A stretch of 33,485 bases of DNA from Mycobacterium sp. (GTDB taxonomy: Bacteria; Actinomycetota; Actinomycetes; Mycobacteriales; Mycobacteriaceae). Below the pieces are notes generated by a model, which saw nothing but the letters and a program-made list of their open reading frames with translations, was not told the DNA's origin and made no database searches. This document shows positions 33,074-33,485 of this stretch, piece after piece. Position numbers and translations under genes: made by a program. The DNA is taken from NCBI GenBank assembly GCA_025965895.1, contig JAOPWC010000157.1, positions 1 to 33,485 of the forward strand, in the 5' to 3' direction. Each line of letters begins with the position of its first letter. The first letter of the stretch is position 1.

Positions 33074-33095
33074 GTGGCCGCATCGTGGCCGCATT
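33074..33095 (+). repeat. Tandem 11-bp-period repeat near attR (candidate integrase arm site)
   Basis: GTGGCCGCAT twice, 11 bp apart, 91 bp inside the attR core. It matches 31744-31765 at 20 of 22 positions in the same orientation. Confidence 0.5.
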
Positions 33096-33186
33096 TGTCC
33101 GTCGGTTACAGATAACTCTTGTGAACTACCGTAATGTGTTTAAGCAGCTAAGCGCCTTTTTGACCCCCTGACCAGGTAGCTGCCGA

Positions 33187-33210
33187 GGGTTCGATACCCT
33201 CCGCGCCCAC
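33187..33210 (+). repeat. attR-type core: duplicated tRNA-Val 3' end
   Basis: An exact 24-bp copy of 31649-31672. The bases before it (CTGCCGA) do not continue the tRNA, so only the 3' segment was duplicated. It marks the right boundary of the integrated element. Confidence 0.85.
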
Positions 33211-33223
33211 CCTCCGCGCCCAC
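33198..33223 (+). repeat. 13-bp tandem duplication at attR
   Basis: CCTCCGCGCCCAC occurs twice back to back, the first copy being the end of the attR core. Not present at attL. Confidence 0.8.
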
Positions 33224-33388
33224 CAGGTCAGGCGCGAGAGGGACTCACACTCGAGCAGGCAGTTTGGTTGCGAAATGTGGGCACGGCCGAAGCGTCGCGA
33301 GGTTTCGACCCTGGGGCCACAACGGATAGCACCATCGGCGGATGATTGACGGCAGGGCCAGAAAAGCCCGCCGTTTTGGAGGACCGTT

Positions 33389-33485
33389 GTGTCGCTCAAG
33401 CCGAGGATTGCGCCGTTGTTGCTTGCTGCGGGGGCTGCCGCATCAGTTGCCGGCGCGCCGATCGCCGTCGCCGACGGAATGCCAC
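33389..33485 (+). CDS. Secreted protein, N-terminal signal peptide (3' end outside window)
   Basis: GTG 33389 has GGAGG 6 nt upstream. The 32 visible residues have a basic start (VSLKPR), a hydrophobic core (IAPLLLAAGAAASVAGAPIA) and an AVA|DG signal-peptidase-I-type site, typical of small secreted mycobacterial proteins. The mature domain lies outside the window, so no function can be assigned. A TTGACG at about 33347 could be a -35 element. Confidence 0.65.
   Translation, partial: MSLKPRIAPLLLAAGAAASVAGAPIAVADGMP

Larger units (their letters stand above)
31673..33210. mobile_element. Degraded tRNA-Val-integrated element (about 1.5 kb)
   Basis: This is the DNA between the two 24-bp att-type repeats. 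It contains an integrase C-terminal stub next to attL, a 92-aa and a 147-aa gene of unknown function, and a small HTH gene near attR. It also has paired 11-bp-period repeats inside both ends. It is too small for a complete prophage or ICE and has no intact integrase, so it is best read as a deletion remnant. The 152 bp between the integrase stub and the 92-aa gene (31883-32034) hold no gene I could recognise. Confidence 0.78.

Noticed and set aside
31673..33210. Complete small prophage or satellite with its own integrase
   Set aside because: The integrase lacks everything upstream of its last 53 codons, and no packaging, replication or structural genes are present.
33148..33399. 83-codon minus-strand frame with a GAEGIEPS-like segment
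   Set aside because: This segment is the familiar artefact of reading antisense through a tRNA 3' end; here it crosses the attR copy and no ribosome site supports it.
1..33485. CRISPR array or rRNA genes
   Set aside because: No regularly spaced direct repeats and no rRNA-like segments were seen on either strand.

Overview
The window is chromosomal DNA of a high-GC actinobacterium, almost certainly a rapidly growing Mycobacterium (Mycolicibacterium). The clearest marker is a complete mycobacterial FAS-II operon in the order mabR-fabD-acpM-kasA-kasB-accD6 behind aceE. A CYP124 homologue, an S-nitrosomycothiol reductase (mycothiol is actinobacterial) and DUF3145, DUF3052 and DUF3140 proteins agree with this. 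From memory of the M. tuberculosis map, the gene order follows Rv2238c (ahpE) to Rv2266 (cyp124) in inverted orientation, with several lineage-specific insertions. All assignments come from reading the sequence; no database search was run.

Layout. 1-178: the 3' end of an IS110-family insertion sequence, abutting the cyp124 stop codon. 179-5888: cyp124 diverges from a 2,4-diaminopentanoate dehydrogenase-like oxidoreductase; then an Hsp70/actin-fold membrane protein with a proline-rich tail, convergent with a SABATH-type carboxyl methyltransferase that is translationally coupled to a small LapA-like membrane protein. 5948-6526: a 56-aa small protein and a DUF3140 protein. 6527-6994: noncoding, with an AT-rich dyad. 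6995-10232: a RibD/DHFR-like reductase and a two-subunit molybdenum hydroxylase (IorA/IorB type). 10246-11955: mscR and a metallo-beta-lactamase-fold hydrolase, a probable mycothiol-dependent formaldehyde/NO detoxification pair. 12007-13447: a serine beta-lactamase-like protein and a DUF3145 protein.

13428-18104 is a glycerolipid module. Diacylglycerol kinase is GTGA-coupled to an alkyl-DHAP-synthase-like flavoprotein. This pair diverges from a TetR regulator that is ATGA-coupled to glycerol-3-phosphate dehydrogenase. The two operons start 17 bp apart across a nested dyad centred on the TetR start codon. 18115-27658 (minus strand) is aceE, mabR and the FAS-II genes for meromycolate elongation, linking acetyl-CoA supply, malonyl-CoA supply and elongation. 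27823-29425 holds a lipoprotein, a DUF3052 protein and the one-Cys peroxiredoxin AhpE. 29481-31466 is a Kup-type potassium transporter.

31600-33210 is the main accessory feature. A tRNA-Val(UAC) has its 3' end (24 bp) repeated exactly 1.5 kb downstream. Between the copies are the C-terminal stub of a tyrosine integrase, two unknown small genes, a divergent small HTH gene with two near-identical palindromic operators, and matched 11-bp-period tandem repeats inside both ends that look like integrase arm-type sites. This is a collapsed integrative element with its attachment sites and a regulatory switch still readable. The window ends in the signal peptide of a secreted protein.
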